Positions 44,969 to 53,631 of a stretch of DNA of 64,000 nt are shown here, piece after piece. How positions within the stretch are numbered: the first letter of the stretch is position 1; each line of letters begins with the position of its first letter. A program made the translations under genes and the position numbers. The DNA is from Clostridia bacterium (GTDB lineage: Bacteria; Bacillota; Clostridia; Oscillospirales; CAG-272): assembly GCA_017504625.1 (NCBI GenBank), contig JAFVQU010000020.1, positions 186,001-250,000 on the forward strand. The letters are read 5' to 3'. The notes beneath the pieces were generated by a model, which was not told the origin of the DNA, ran no database searches, and saw nothing but the letters and a program-made list of their open reading frames with translations.

Positions 44969-45622
44969 ATGTCAAACAATACAGTGAAAAAAGAGGCGGG
45001 AAAGAATAAATTTGCGTCAAAAATAATAGCTGCTTCAATTATACTCGTGTCAACTCTGTTGCTGATAGTTGTTTTAGGCACTGTAATAGCGAATCTGACA
45101 AATAAAGGTGTAGATGAGGAGATAACGGTTGATCCCTCAAAGCTTGCGGAAACAAAGGAAGAGGGATTTGATATAATGGAATACGATGAATATCTCAACC
45201 TCAACAGAGTTATTATGTTCTCGGATAAAAACTCCGGTGTTGCATATAGCGTTGATGAGAGCAATTACAAGGGAGTTGGTGCCGACGTTGAACTTGTGTA
45301 TGAGCTTATTAATGCAGTCATCTTCGGAGATAATAAAACGTATAATAGCTTTATAAACGATGAATCAAAGCATATTGATGGATTTACCCAGCAGCAGATA
45401 TACGACGTGGAAATAAGCCGACAAAGTGAAGAGTTTATCAATAACGAAGGTAAAGTATATATAGAATATATTGTTATCTTGACTTATAAAATACACGAAA
45501 ACAACGGAACATTCCGAAAAGATATTGAAAGCGACGTTTCAAGACCTCAATATCTCGTTATTAATAACAGTACGGGAGAATATAAGGTAATGGATATAGC
45601 TTACGTCAGATACTCTTATTGA
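44969..45622 (+). CDS. Unknown single-TM extracytoplasmic protein
   Basis: Not recognised. The 217-residue product has a Lys-rich N-terminus, one long TM helix at about 18-45, and a roughly 170-residue outer domain. The outer domain is acidic and ends in beta strands (PQYLVINNSTGEYKVMDIAYVRYSY). A signal-anchor topology is likely. It has its own promoter and an AAAGG ribosome site, and I see no clear terminator before the nfeD promoter. Confidence 0.7.
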   Translation: MSNNTVKKEAGKNKFASKIIAASIILVSTLLLIVVLGTVIANLTNKGVDEEITVDPSKLAETKEEGFDIMEYDEYLNLNRVIMFSDKNSGVAYSVDESNYKGVGADVELVYELINAVIFGDNKTYNSFINDESKHIDGFTQQQIYDVEISRQSEEFINNEGKVYIEYIVILTYKIHENNGTFRKDIESDVSRPQYLVINNSTGEYKVMDIAYVRYSY

Positions 45623-45690
45623 GCTTGAATTTGTGAGGTTTGTACTAAATAAACAGTAGCGATTTGTACAATATTTTCTTCGGAATACTA

Positions 45691-45719
45691 TTGACAATCA
45701 AATGACTGCGTGATATAAT
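45691..45719 (+). promoter_or_regulatory. Promoter of nfeD-SPFH with palindromic operator in the spacer
   Basis: TTGACA (45691-45696), 17 bp and TATAAT (45714-45719). The palindrome CAATCAAATGACTG occupies 45695-45708. The same palindrome type sits in the same register in two other promoters of the window (50528-50556 and 61832-61860). Confidence 0.85.
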
Positions 45720-45782
45720 ATAAACATAGGGCCGCGACGAAGATTTGATTTGTCGTATTGCCTGACAGAAAGGAGAATAACA

Positions 45783-46226
45783 ATGGAATCAATGGTTATT
45801 TTTTGGGCAGCAGTTATGGCGCTTGCTTTGTTTGGCGAAATCATTACTGCGGAGCTTGTGGCGGTTTGGTTTATTCCGTCGTCACTTGTGTCTATGATAC
45901 TTGCCTTTTTTAACGTTTCGATATGGATACAGTGGTTAGTGTTTTTAGCCCTGTCCGCAGTATTGCTCGTTGTTGCTTTCAAATTTTTAAGAAAGCTTCT
46001 TCTGAAAAACATCGGAAACAAAAAGACGGATACTGATATTTTAATCGGCAAACTTGCGCGCGTTGAGGAGGATATTGACAATGCAGAAATGCAGGGCGCA
46101 GTTAAAATTGACGGAAAGATCTGGAGCGCGCGAATGGTTGATGATTCAGAGTCCGCGCAAAAGGGAGAATTTGTCATAGTGGAATATATTTCCGGCGTTA
46201 AGCTTATATGCAGAAGACAAAAATAA
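45783..46226 (+). CDS. NfeD-like membrane protein
   Basis: The ATG at 45783 follows AAAGGAG. The 147-residue product has two or three TM segments (about 5-28, 29-48, 50-70), then a soluble OB-fold of about 60 residues (ILIGKLARVEEDIDNAEMQGAVKIDGKIWSA pattern). NfeD proteins partner with SPFH (stomatin/flotillin) proteins, one of which follows 31 bp later. The pair probably shapes membrane microdomains. Confidence 0.85.
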   Translation: MESMVIFWAAVMALALFGEIITAELVAVWFIPSSLVSMILAFFNVSIWIQWLVFLALSAVLLVVAFKFLRKLLLKNIGNKKTDTDILIGKLARVEEDIDNAEMQGAVKIDGKIWSARMVDDSESAQKGEFVIVEYISGVKLICRRQK

Positions 46227-46257
46227 TAAAATATAACATTATAGAAAGGAAATAATT

Positions 46258-47175
46258 ATGCTGTACTTTTTTATTGCACTTGCGATAGTAGCTATCGTAA
46301 TTATCATTTCTAACGTTAACGTTGTGCCCCAGGCGAGAGCTTACGTTATTGAGCGACTTGGAGCATACCACACAACGTGGGGAACCGGTATTCACTTCAA
46401 GATTCCGTTTATTGACAAAATTGCAAAGAGAATCAACAAGATGGAGCAGGTGGCTGACTTTCCGCCTCAGCCCGTTATTACAAAGGATAACGTAAGAATG
46501 CAGATAGATACGGTCGTATTCTATCAAATCACCGATCCAAAGCTCTTTACCTACGGCCACGCAACCCCTATGACCGCTATTGAAAATCTTACCTCGACAA
46601 CGCTCCGTAATATTATCGGTGATATGGAGCTTGATGAAACTCTTACGTCGCGTGACGTCATTAACGCAAAGATGCGTTCTATTCTTGATGAAGCAACCGA
46701 CCCTTGGGGTATCAAGGTGAGCCGAGTTGAGCTTAAGAACATCATTCCGCCCAAGGAAATTCAGGACGCAATGGAAAAGCAGATGAAGGCAGAGCGTGAG
46801 CGCCGCGAATCTATTCTTCGCGCAGAGGGTGAAAAGAATTCCTCTATACTTGTTGCTGAAGGTCAGAAGGCAGCCATGATCCTTAACGCAGAGGCAGAGA
46901 AGCAGTCGCAGATACTCAAGGCAGAAGCGATCAAGGAGGCAAAGATACGTGAGGCGGAGGGTGAAGCGGAAGCAATCCTCAAGATTCAGCAGGCAACCGC
47001 AGACGGTATCAGAATGATCAACGAGGCAAGCCCCGCGCAGGGTGTTATTGCTATCAAGAGTCTTGAAGCCCTTGAAAAGGTTGCTGACGGCAAGGCGACT
47101 AAGATCATCATCCCTTCCGAAATACAAAATATCGCAGGTCTTGTTTCAAGTATTAGCGAGCTTGCAGAGAAGTAA
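46258..47175 (+). CDS. SPFH / Band 7 (stomatin-like, QmcA type) protein
   Basis: The 305-residue protein has an N-terminal TM helix (2-20), then the SPFH domain (VVPQARAYVIERLGAYH near 22, WGIKVSRVELKNIIPP near 148) and a long Ala/Glu-rich coiled coil (about 175-245) that mediates oligomerisation. It is a paraslipin-type partner of NfeD. The operon pair is the common nfeD-slipin arrangement. Confidence 0.92.
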   Translation: MLYFFIALAIVAIVIIISNVNVVPQARAYVIERLGAYHTTWGTGIHFKIPFIDKIAKRINKMEQVADFPPQPVITKDNVRMQIDTVVFYQITDPKLFTYGHATPMTAIENLTSTTLRNIIGDMELDETLTSRDVINAKMRSILDEATDPWGIKVSRVELKNIIPPKEIQDAMEKQMKAERERRESILRAEGEKNSSILVAEGQKAAMILNAEAEKQSQILKAEAIKEAKIREAEGEAEAILKIQQATADGIRMINEASPAQGVIAIKSLEALEKVADGKATKIIIPSEIQNIAGLVSSISELAEK

Positions 47176-47180
47176 TAAAA

Positions 47181-47213
47181 AAATCCCGTGCGACGGCACG
47201 GGATTTTTTTATT
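47181..47213. terminator. Bidirectional terminator between SPFH and PBP-like genes
   Basis: AAATCCCGTGC and GCACGGGATTT form a perfect 11-bp stem with a GACG loop, flanked by A- and T-runs. Confidence 0.92.
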
Positions 47214-48552
47214 TTCTTACGTAATGCTTTCGTTTTGAATGCATTGATGAATGTGATTTGCTGTATATTATAAACGCTACAAGAAGAATGACGAAGCAGA
47301 CAACTGTGGAAATAAATGCTCTGCTTTTCGTATATTCTCCGAGTGTATCAATGGCAAGCATGATTCCATTAGTTTCATAGCCATCTTTGAGGATAAGCTC
47401 GCATTCACCAACGATCTCGCCGTTGCAGTGTACACGTACAACTCCGACTTTAGATCCTGCATCGATCGGTGCGGTAAAGAATTTTGAATCAAGTAATATG
47501 TTGTATGACAGCTCTATGTCGTACGTTGCATCTGTTGGGATATAAACATCGAGTGCGTCGGCGGTGATATAAGGGGCATCATTTCCCGTTACGCCGGATA
47601 ACTTTATTTTGGTAGTGCCCATTTGCTTTCCCACGGGAAAAACATTATACAGATTATATGTACTGCAAGCCCAGTTGACCAAAGTGTTTACTGCTTTATA
47701 TGCATATACCTGACTGCCGTCCTCATTCTCCTTGCCCCCAAGCACGATGCAGATATAATCTGCGCCGTCATCCTGTGCGAGAGTGATGACGCTCCAACCG
47801 CCCGCCTCACCTGAATATCCCGCGTTCATGCCGCGACATTTTGAGTTGTGGTAGTTTGTTCCCGAGCTGGAAGAAATCAGAGCGTTTCTGTTATAAACCG
47901 TGCGCTCCTCGCTTTTGTTTGTCGCTTTTATTCTATGACTGGTAGCCGAGCAGATTTCCATAAAAAGCGCATTATCGGATGCCGCAAGTGCGATCTTGAG
48001 TGTATCGCTTGCAGTCGTTATCATTGCCGCGTTATCGGGATATCCAATGGGATTTGTGTACGTTGTATAGGCTGCACCAAGATCGTAAGCCTTAAGATTC
48101 ATAAGTGAAACAAAATCGTTTATACTACCCGCGCAAATATATGCAAGCACATAGTAAGCGTCATTATACGATCCGCATATTGCGGCATAGAGAAGGTCGT
48201 CTATGCTTATTTTTTCGCTTTCGGTAAGCTTCATATTGTATCCGCTTACCCCCTCAAGCATTTCTGATGTTATTGAGATAACGTCATCGCGTCTGTTTTC
48301 AAGATTTTCACAAGCGATAAGTCCTGATATTATCTTTGCACTCGTAGACGTGTTGACTTGCTTGTCAATATTCTCCGACACTATCATTTTTTGATGAGTT
48401 TTGTCGTATAGACAGTAAGCATCAGCATTTGAAACGCTTGGAGGAGTGGGATTAGTGTATGCCGACACCAAAATAGAGAGGGAATTAGTTAAAATTAAAA
48501 TCAGCACCGCCGCAAACGCGACAATGCTTATATATCTGTTTTTGTCGCGCAT
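47209..48552 (-). CDS. D-Ala-D-Ala carboxypeptidase family protein with altered active-site motifs
   Basis: The 447-residue product has a signal/TM helix at about 9-30, a penicillin-binding (PBP5/DacF type, S11) domain about 40-290, a beta-rich C-terminal domain, and a C-terminal TM helix (about 414-432) with a basic tail. The three catalytic motifs are not standard: the SxxK place reads T-S-A-K (Thr70, Lys73), SxN is kept (SYN, 128-130), and KTG reads NAG (243-245). The protein may be inactive and act as a peptidoglycan-binding or regulatory homologue. It is last in the DUF1836-ireB-ribF operon. Confidence 0.85.
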   Translation of the reverse strand: MRDKNRYISIVAFAAVLILILTNSLSILVSAYTNPTPPSVSNADAYCLYDKTHQKMIVSENIDKQVNTSTSAKIISGLIACENLENRRDDVISITSEMLEGVSGYNMKLTESEKISIDDLLYAAICGSYNDAYYVLAYICAGSINDFVSLMNLKAYDLGAAYTTYTNPIGYPDNAAMITTASDTLKIALAASDNALFMEICSATSHRIKATNKSEERTVYNRNALISSSSGTNYHNSKCRGMNAGYSGEAGGWSVITLAQDDGADYICIVLGGKENEDGSQVYAYKAVNTLVNWACSTYNLYNVFPVGKQMGTTKIKLSGVTGNDAPYITADALDVYIPTDATYDIELSYNILLDSKFFTAPIDAGSKVGVVRVHCNGEIVGECELILKDGYETNGIMLAIDTLGEYTKSRAFISTVVCFVILLVAFIIYSKSHSSMHSKRKHYVRK

Positions 48553-48566
48553 AACGGCGGTTTCCT

Positions 48567-49535
48567 TTAACTGAAATTTAGGTTTGTGTTTTTAAAAAAT
48601 TCAATTGCATTGGCTTTGTCGTGCGATATAGCCAATGAAAGCTCATCTATTGAAGAGAATCGCTTTTCTTCGCGCAGATACGCGCAAAATTCAATCGTCA
48701 GCTTCTGACCGTATATATCACCCGAGAAATCACATATATATGTTTCGCAATTCGCAACGTGAGTATCAATATCGTCCGATATCGTTGGACGAACGCCGAC
48801 GTTGGACACTCCCATATATTTTGATCCATCCTCAAGGGTACACACTGTAGCGTATATTCCGTGTTTGGGGACTATAAGCTCTGAGGGGAAACATTGATTT
48901 GCTGTGGGAAATTGCATTTCTCGTCCAAGTCTTTTTCCGTGAACTACTGCAGAGGACAGGGAAAAACATCTGCCCAGCATCGCGTTTGCTTTTTCTATAT
49001 CACCTGATGATATTTTTTCTCTTATAGACGTTGAGCTTACAGTTTCTCCGAACATCGTGATTTCGTCAACCTCGATAACTCGTTCACAAGAAAATTTGCT
49101 TCTTAGCAGATTTGAATTTCCAAGCCCCTTATAGCCGAATTTGTGATTAAAACCGCACACGGTGGCAACACATCCAAGCTCATTAACTAAGATATTGTCA
49201 ATAAAGTCCTCTGCGGTTACGGAGGAAAAGCTCTTAAAATCACCAACGGCAACAAAATCAAGCCCCTGTGAGAGCATAATGCTTATCTTTTGATAAAGTG
49301 TTGTAAGCGCAGGAATATCTACGCCTCTAAGGATACTTGCGGGGCTCTGCTCAAAGCACCAGGCACCCGCAAAATCGGCTTGGATACGATTTTTGAGGTC
49401 AAGTGCCTCGAAGAGCAGCTTTTTATGTGCGATATGAATTCCGTCAAAGGTGCCAAGAGCCAATACTGAATTTTTCGGTATCGGTCTTTCCTCTTTATAA
49501 CGATCCGACCAGAATATCTTAAAACTGTTGTTCAT
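48567..49535 (-). CDS. ribF: Bifunctional riboflavin kinase / FMN adenylyltransferase
   Basis: The 322-residue protein has the N-terminal nucleotidyltransferase part (LALGTFDGIHIAHKKLL near residue 25, with HxxH as HIAH, and SSTSIREKI near 165) and the C-terminal flavokinase domain (GREMQFPTANQCF near 199, KHGIYAT near 217, and the late EFCAYLREEKRF). It makes FMN and FAD. It is preceded by ireB and followed by the PBP-like gene. Confidence 0.96.
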   Translation of the reverse strand: MNNSFKIFWSDRYKEERPIPKNSVLALGTFDGIHIAHKKLLFEALDLKNRIQADFAGAWCFEQSPASILRGVDIPALTTLYQKISIMLSQGLDFVAVGDFKSFSSVTAEDFIDNILVNELGCVATVCGFNHKFGYKGLGNSNLLRSKFSCERVIEVDEITMFGETVSSTSIREKISSGDIEKANAMLGRCFSLSSAVVHGKRLGREMQFPTANQCFPSELIVPKHGIYATVCTLEDGSKYMGVSNVGVRPTISDDIDTHVANCETYICDFSGDIYGQKLTIEFCAYLREEKRFSSIDELSLAISHDKANAIEFFKNTNLNFS

Positions 49536-49537
49536 GA

Positions 49538-49864
49538 TCAGCTGTTTTCTTTGTTTGCTTCATTTGTATCGGCAGTCTTTTCGATATGCTCTATATACTG
49601 CTTTACCATGTTTTCCAGCAGATCGTCGCGGTCGATTTTTGACATCATCGTTCTCGCATTATTATAATTCGTGATATGCGTGGGATCCTCTGAAATTATA
49701 TAGCCTACAATTTGAGAAACGGGATTAAACCCGCCTTCTCTTATCGCTGCGCATATCTCAACGAGCAATTCATCGGTATTGATCGGCGCGGATTCCTCTG
49801 CGGCAGGGGCGATCTGAGCCTTCATATTGAGTATTTTACAATCGTTTTTATTTTCCAATATCAT
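49538..49864 (-). CDS. IreB (UPF0297) family regulatory phosphoprotein-like
   Basis: The ATG at 49864 follows AAAGGA with 8-nt spacing and gives 108 residues; a longer TTG start at 49903 would overlap the upstream gene. The central part (VEICAAIREGGFNPVSQIVGYIISEDPTHI) and NARTMMSKIDRDDLLENMVKQYI match the IreB/YrzL family. In Enterococcus IreB is a substrate of the IreK kinase and restrains cephalosporin resistance. The N-terminal extension before the conserved part is longer than usual, and the usual alaX-ruvX neighbours are absent. Confidence 0.78.
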   Translation of the reverse strand: MILENKNDCKILNMKAQIAPAAEESAPINTDELLVEICAAIREGGFNPVSQIVGYIISEDPTHITNYNNARTMMSKIDRDDLLENMVKQYIEHIEKTADTNEANKENS

Positions 49865-49883
49865 TCTTCTTGTCCTTTGCGGA

Positions 49884-50462
49884 TCAAACGAGAATTTCGT
49901 CAAGTCTCGTATCCGAGTATTTTTTTATAATTGATGCATAGTATGCTACGACGATGATTTCAAGCGCGTTAGTGAGTCTTTCTCTCGCACCGGGGAATTT
50001 TTCATTATAATCGGCTGTAACTGATACTATCTCCTGATTTAGAGAGCCGATAGAGCATACGTCGTAAGATACGAGTCTGTCAAGTATTTTGCAGATATAG
50101 TCGTAGAGTACTGAGTCTGCAATTATATCGTCGCTTCTATCGTCAATATCACCGTTTATGTATTGAATAAGCGATGCTATCTTATCGAGCTGCATACAAG
50201 AACGAAGCATATTGATGATAAGAATATGAGCAACCTGATTAATATCGTATTTTTTGAGCTTGGAATTAGCTACCCAGCCGCGCTTTGTCCAGTTCTGAAG
50301 AGTAGACCCGTCGATACCCGAAATGTCACGTATCTGTGTGAGCATAACTCCGTCCGAAATGAAGAATATTTTTGCGAGAAATTCAAGTCCCGTGACTCCG
50401 CCTATTTCGGAGCGCAAAAGCTTTGTTCCCGGAATAAAATTGTCCTTTATTTGAAGATTCAT
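49884..50462 (-). CDS. DUF1836 (predicted HTH) protein
   Basis: The 192-residue product has a DUF1836 core with a helix-turn-helix near residues 33-75 (DGVMLTQIRDISGIDGSTLQNWTKRGWV), then a long all-helical part. DUF1836 proteins look like MerR-type DNA-binding proteins with no known effector. The gene heads the leftward operon with ireB, ribF and a PBP-like gene. Its promoter carries the same palindrome that lies in the nfeD-SPFH and second SPFH promoters, so autoregulation and control of those genes is a testable inference. Confidence 0.8.
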   Translation of the reverse strand: MNLQIKDNFIPGTKLLRSEIGGVTGLEFLAKIFFISDGVMLTQIRDISGIDGSTLQNWTKRGWVANSKLKKYDINQVAHILIINMLRSCMQLDKIASLIQYINGDIDDRSDDIIADSVLYDYICKILDRLVSYDVCSIGSLNQEIVSVTADYNEKFPGARERLTNALEIIVVAYYASIIKKYSDTRLDEILV

Positions 50463-50527
50463 AAAAACTCCTCGTCTTTCCTGGTTGTCCGTATTTCTAA
50501 CGGTATATTTTATTAATCTATATATTT

Positions 50528-50556
50528 ATTATATCTGACAGTCGCGTGATTGTCAA
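50528..50556 (-). promoter_or_regulatory. Promoter of the DUF1836 operon with palindrome in the spacer
   Basis: On the minus strand TTGACA (50551-50556), 17 bp, TATAAT (50528-50533). The palindrome CAATCACGCGACTG (50539-50552 on the plus side as its complement) has the same register as in the nfeD promoter. Confidence 0.85.
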
Positions 50557-50641
50557 TACAATTTATGCAAAAAGAAATATAAAATTTTGTTGCGTCATAA
50601 AATGTAATCAAGAAAAACAGGTCTTTATGCGAGGGGAGAAA

Positions 50642-51319
50642 ATGAAAAGATTTAAGACTTTGATAGGACTTATGATGATGCTATGCGCGCTTGTGGTATC
50701 TGAAGAAGTGAACGTCTTGATAGTATATATTGTCGCGGCGATTGTTCACGAGCTGGGACATATAATTGCGGCTAAAATATTAAAAATAAAAATCAAGGAA
50801 ATATCGTTTGATTTTTCGGGTTTACGGATAGAAGTTGACGAAAAATTAACACCGTATGGCACGGAGCTTGTACTTGCGGCAGCAGGACCGTTTGCAAATT
50901 TTATTGCATCGTTTGCGGTATGTATTGTTATGAAGAAAGAAGGGGTGGATATTATATCTGCATTTGAGGCGGCTGAGAAATTCATTGATACCGGGGAAGC
51001 AAACTTTGCGGGTATTTGTGTTTTTTTTGTTATGTCGTCGTGTGTCCAGGCGGTCATAAATCTTTTGCCGGTAAAGACGTTTGACGGTGGAAGGATACTA
51101 TACTGCACGCTGGCGGGTGTATCAGATGAAAGAATTGCAGATTCGGTTTTATCCGTAACGTCATGTGTTTTTGCCTTCATGCTTTGGACGGTGTCGCTGT
51201 ACTTGATGCTAAAGATGTCCGCCGGGCTTGGAATTTATATTTTTTCTGCTTGTATTTTTGCGATTACACTGAAGGATTCATCATTCCGCGACTTTAATTC
51301 AAGTATAGAAAAATATTGA
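50642..51319 (+). CDS. M50 family intramembrane metalloprotease (SpoIVFB-like)
   Basis: The ATG at 50642 follows GAGGGGAGAAA. The 225-residue polytopic protein has the zinc motif HELGH at about residues 35-39, a conserved AAAGPFANF segment near 79, and LLPVKTFDGGRIL near 141 (the N/P-x-x-D-G motif of site-2 proteases). Size and simple architecture, with no PDZ domain, fit the SpoIVFB type that processes pro-sigma-K, but the link to sporulation is inference; other S2P roles are possible. Confidence 0.8.
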   Translation: MKRFKTLIGLMMMLCALVVSEEVNVLIVYIVAAIVHELGHIIAAKILKIKIKEISFDFSGLRIEVDEKLTPYGTELVLAAAGPFANFIASFAVCIVMKKEGVDIISAFEAAEKFIDTGEANFAGICVFFVMSSCVQAVINLLPVKTFDGGRILYCTLAGVSDERIADSVLSVTSCVFAFMLWTVSLYLMLKMSAGLGIYIFSACIFAITLKDSSFRDFNSSIEKY

Positions 51320-51338
51320 AAATAAAAGCAAAATTCCA

Positions 51339-51368
51339 TTGACACGCGGAGGTATATAATGGTATAAT
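51339..51368 (+). promoter_or_regulatory. Promoter of the SDR oxidoreductase
   Basis: A perfect TTGACA (51339-51344), 18 bp and a perfect TATAAT (51363-51368), 40 bp upstream of the start. Confidence 0.82.
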
Positions 51369-51408
51369 TAATACGTTATAGACTATGCATTTGAATGGAG
51401 ATAAGAGA

Positions 51409-52233
51409 ATGAATAAGGTATGTGTTATTACAGGCGCGGGCGGTGTTCTTTGTGCTGAATTTGCAAAGGAAATGTCGAAAAACGGATATGCGGTTGCGCT
51501 TCTCGATATAAATGAGTCTGCGGCAAAGCTGGTTGCAGATGAAATATGCTCGTGCGGCGGACTTGCAAAGGCTTATAAGGCAAACGTACTTGACAGGGAC
51601 TGCCTTGATGAGATTCACGATCAGATCGTAGCAGAATTCGGTAGATGCAACGTTCTTATAAATGGTGCGGGTGGAAACAGTAAAATTGCCACAACTGCGC
51701 ACGAATATTTTGAAGAAGGGGACGAGTGCAGGGAAGATATACTTACATTCTTCAACCTGGATAAGAGTGGATTTGATTTCGTATTTGACCTTAATATGAA
51801 AGGCGTTTTACTTCCAACTCAGGTGTTTGCCGTTGATATGATAGGACGTGAGGGTTGCTCAATTGTTAATATATCCTCTATGAACGCATATGCGCCTTTA
51901 ACCAAGATACCCGCATACAGCTCCGCGAAGGCGGCTGTGTCAAACTTTACTCAATGGCTTGCCGTGCATTTTGCTAAGGCGGGAATACGAGTAAACGCGA
52001 TTGCTCCCGGATTTTTCTCGACTAATCAGAACAAGGCGCTTTTGTGGAATGACGACGGAACGCCTACGGACAGAACAAGAAAGATTCTTAATGCAACGCC
52101 TATGGGTAGATTCGGTAATCCCGAGGAGCTACTTGGTGTTCTCAAGTTTTTGACAGATCCCGTAGCGGCGTCGTTTGTGACGGGAACCGTTATACCCGTT
52201 GACGGCGGATTCTTGGCGTATTCGGGTGTATAA
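51409..52233 (+). CDS. SDR oxidoreductase, likely D-mannonate oxidoreductase (YjmF/UxuB SDR type)
   Basis: The start at 51409 follows GGAGATAAGAG; the in-frame ATG eight codons earlier has no site. The 274-residue product is a classical SDR: TGAGGVLCAEFA near residue 7, INGAGGN near 85, the catalytic Ser in NISSMNAYAP and YxxxK in YSSAK near 175. The late GFFSTNQNKALLWNDDGTPTDRTRKI and PMGRFGNPEELLG segment is characteristic of SDRs annotated as D-mannonate oxidoreductase (fructuronate reductase). Uronate catabolism neighbours are absent, so the substrate call is moderate. Confidence 0.78.
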   Translation: MNKVCVITGAGGVLCAEFAKEMSKNGYAVALLDINESAAKLVADEICSCGGLAKAYKANVLDRDCLDEIHDQIVAEFGRCNVLINGAGGNSKIATTAHEYFEEGDECREDILTFFNLDKSGFDFVFDLNMKGVLLPTQVFAVDMIGREGCSIVNISSMNAYAPLTKIPAYSSAKAAVSNFTQWLAVHFAKAGIRVNAIAPGFFSTNQNKALLWNDDGTPTDRTRKILNATPMGRFGNPEELLGVLKFLTDPVAASFVTGTVIPVDGGFLAYSGV

Positions 52234-52267
52234 CAAACTGCTATTAAAACTATAAATGCATAAAAAT

Positions 52268-52293
52268 TGCACACGGTCAAAAAACCGTGTGCA
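52268..52293 (+). terminator. Terminator-like hairpin after the SDR gene
   Basis: TGCACACGGT pairs with ACCGTGTGCA around a CAAAAA loop. The T-run after it is short. Confidence 0.65.
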
Positions 52294-52358
52294 GCTTTAA
52301 AAATTGAGAGCATTTCCAAGGGAAGCGAAGCAAAGCTTTTAATTGCATGGATATAACT

Positions 52359-52388
52359 AATTATACAAAATCAAAATTTTGTATAATT
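52359..52388. repeat. 13-bp AT-rich palindrome downstream of spoIIID
   Basis: AATTATACAAAAT pairs perfectly with ATTTTGTATAATT around a CAAA loop. It lies between the convergent SDR and spoIIID genes. It could be a second terminator element or a protein-binding site. Confidence 0.5.
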
Positions 52389-52406
52389 CGGAGAGGTAAA
52401 AATACG

Positions 52407-52430
52407 TAAAAAAGACCTAATAATGTCTTT
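52407..52430 (-). terminator. Terminator of spoIIID
   Basis: On the minus strand AAAGAC pairs with GTCTTT across an 8-nt loop, followed by three more T. Short stem, so moderate strength. Confidence 0.55.
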
Positions 52431-52465
52431 CAATCCATATCATCCTCATTTTAGCCCGATTTTCC

Positions 52466-52726
52466 TTAGTTTGATTCGTGCATGTATTTTTGTTTTGTTG
52501 CTTCGCCTCCGCGAATATGTCTTTCTTCTTTGTTTTTTTCTAGAACACTTTTAACGTCAAGATACAAGGATTTGTTTATATTTTTTAAAGTTTGAGTTAC
52601 GTCCTTATGTACGGTGCTTTTACTTATTCCGAATCTTGAAGCGGTTGCTCTTACGGTAGCGTTGTTCTCGATTATGTATAACGCTAATACTACCGAACGT
52701 TCCTTGCCGGATGACAGATACATCAT
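52466..52726 (-). CDS. spoIIID: Sporulation transcriptional regulator SpoIIID
   Basis: The 86-residue protein has the SpoIIID helix-turn-helix (NATVRATASRFGISKSTVHKDVTQTL, about residues 22-47) and the diagnostic C-terminal basic segment RHIRGGEATKQKY. In spore-formers it is the mother-cell regulator made under sigma-E that reshapes that regulon. It is monocistronic between convergent and divergent neighbours. Confidence 0.95.
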   Translation of the reverse strand: MMYLSSGKERSVVLALYIIENNATVRATASRFGISKSTVHKDVTQTLKNINKSLYLDVKSVLEKNKEERHIRGGEATKQKYMHESN

Positions 52727-52828
52727 TATTAATACCTCTTCACATTATTTCTTTAAGGTGTTACAATATGTATATGCAACCGTGTCCGGCTATATTAACC
52801 ATTGCTATTAATTTTACGGAGATTACAC

Positions 52829-53599
52829 ATGTTATTTGATACTAGCGTTTACGATATATTTGAAGGTATGACTTCAATATCTGCCGTTATTAAGTCAATA
52901 TGCGAGCTTCACAGTAATCGCACGATCGTCAAGGTGCTCTTTGACGATAAGCGCTCAAAGCAAAAAAGCCGTGAGCTTAAATTCCTTTCGCACAAGGCTC
53001 AGGAGCTTGGCTTTGCTCTTGAAGCTACCTCGTCTGACATGATCGACGAGCTCTGCGCAGGCAAAACACATGGCGGAATAGTAGCTATTTGCACTAAACG
53101 AGACTTCCCTATGCTGAATGTTAATTTTTTAACAAATGGCTCTTTCTTTGCCTTGATAGACGGTATTGAGGATCCTTATAATTTCGGATATTCCGTAAGA
53201 TCTCTTTATGCTGCGGGCGTTGACGGAATTGTGTTGCCTGAGCGAAATTGGATGGATTTTGCCGGTACTGTAGCAAGATCTGCTGCGGGCACGTCTGAGC
53301 TTGCAAATATGTGCTTCTGCAATTCGCTTGAAGCGGTTAAATTCTTCAAGGAACAAGGATTTCAGATAGTCTGCGCAGGCATACGCGACTCTGTATCAAT
53401 CTATGATCACGATTTTAAAAAGCCGGTTTTACTTGTTGTAGGCGGTGAAAAACGAGGCATTTCGGGACAAATACTTGAAATGTCTGACGCAAACGTCAGA
53501 ATTGATTATGCACGCGAATTTATGGGTTCACTTCCCTCTGCTTCAGCAATATCTGTAATTGCCTTTGAAATTGCACGTCAGAGAGCCATAAAGAAATAA
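52829..53599 (+). CDS. TrmH/SpoU family rRNA/tRNA 2'-O-methyltransferase
   Basis: The ATG at 52829 follows CGGAGA. The 256-residue protein has an N-terminal substrate-binding domain (L30e-like, 1-95), then the SPOUT domain: IDGIEDPYNFGYSVRSL near 112 (motif 1), VVGGEKRGI near 207 (motif 2) and LPSASAISVIAFEI near 238 (motif 3). Methylation target cannot be read from sequence. Divergent from spoIIID. Confidence 0.9.
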   Translation: MLFDTSVYDIFEGMTSISAVIKSICELHSNRTIVKVLFDDKRSKQKSRELKFLSHKAQELGFALEATSSDMIDELCAGKTHGGIVAICTKRDFPMLNVNFLTNGSFFALIDGIEDPYNFGYSVRSLYAAGVDGIVLPERNWMDFAGTVARSAAGTSELANMCFCNSLEAVKFFKEQGFQIVCAGIRDSVSIYDHDFKKPVLLVVGGEKRGISGQILEMSDANVRIDYAREFMGSLPSASAISVIAFEIARQRAIKK

Positions 53600-53631
53600 A
53601 AAAGACCCAAATTTCATTTTTAACTGAAATA

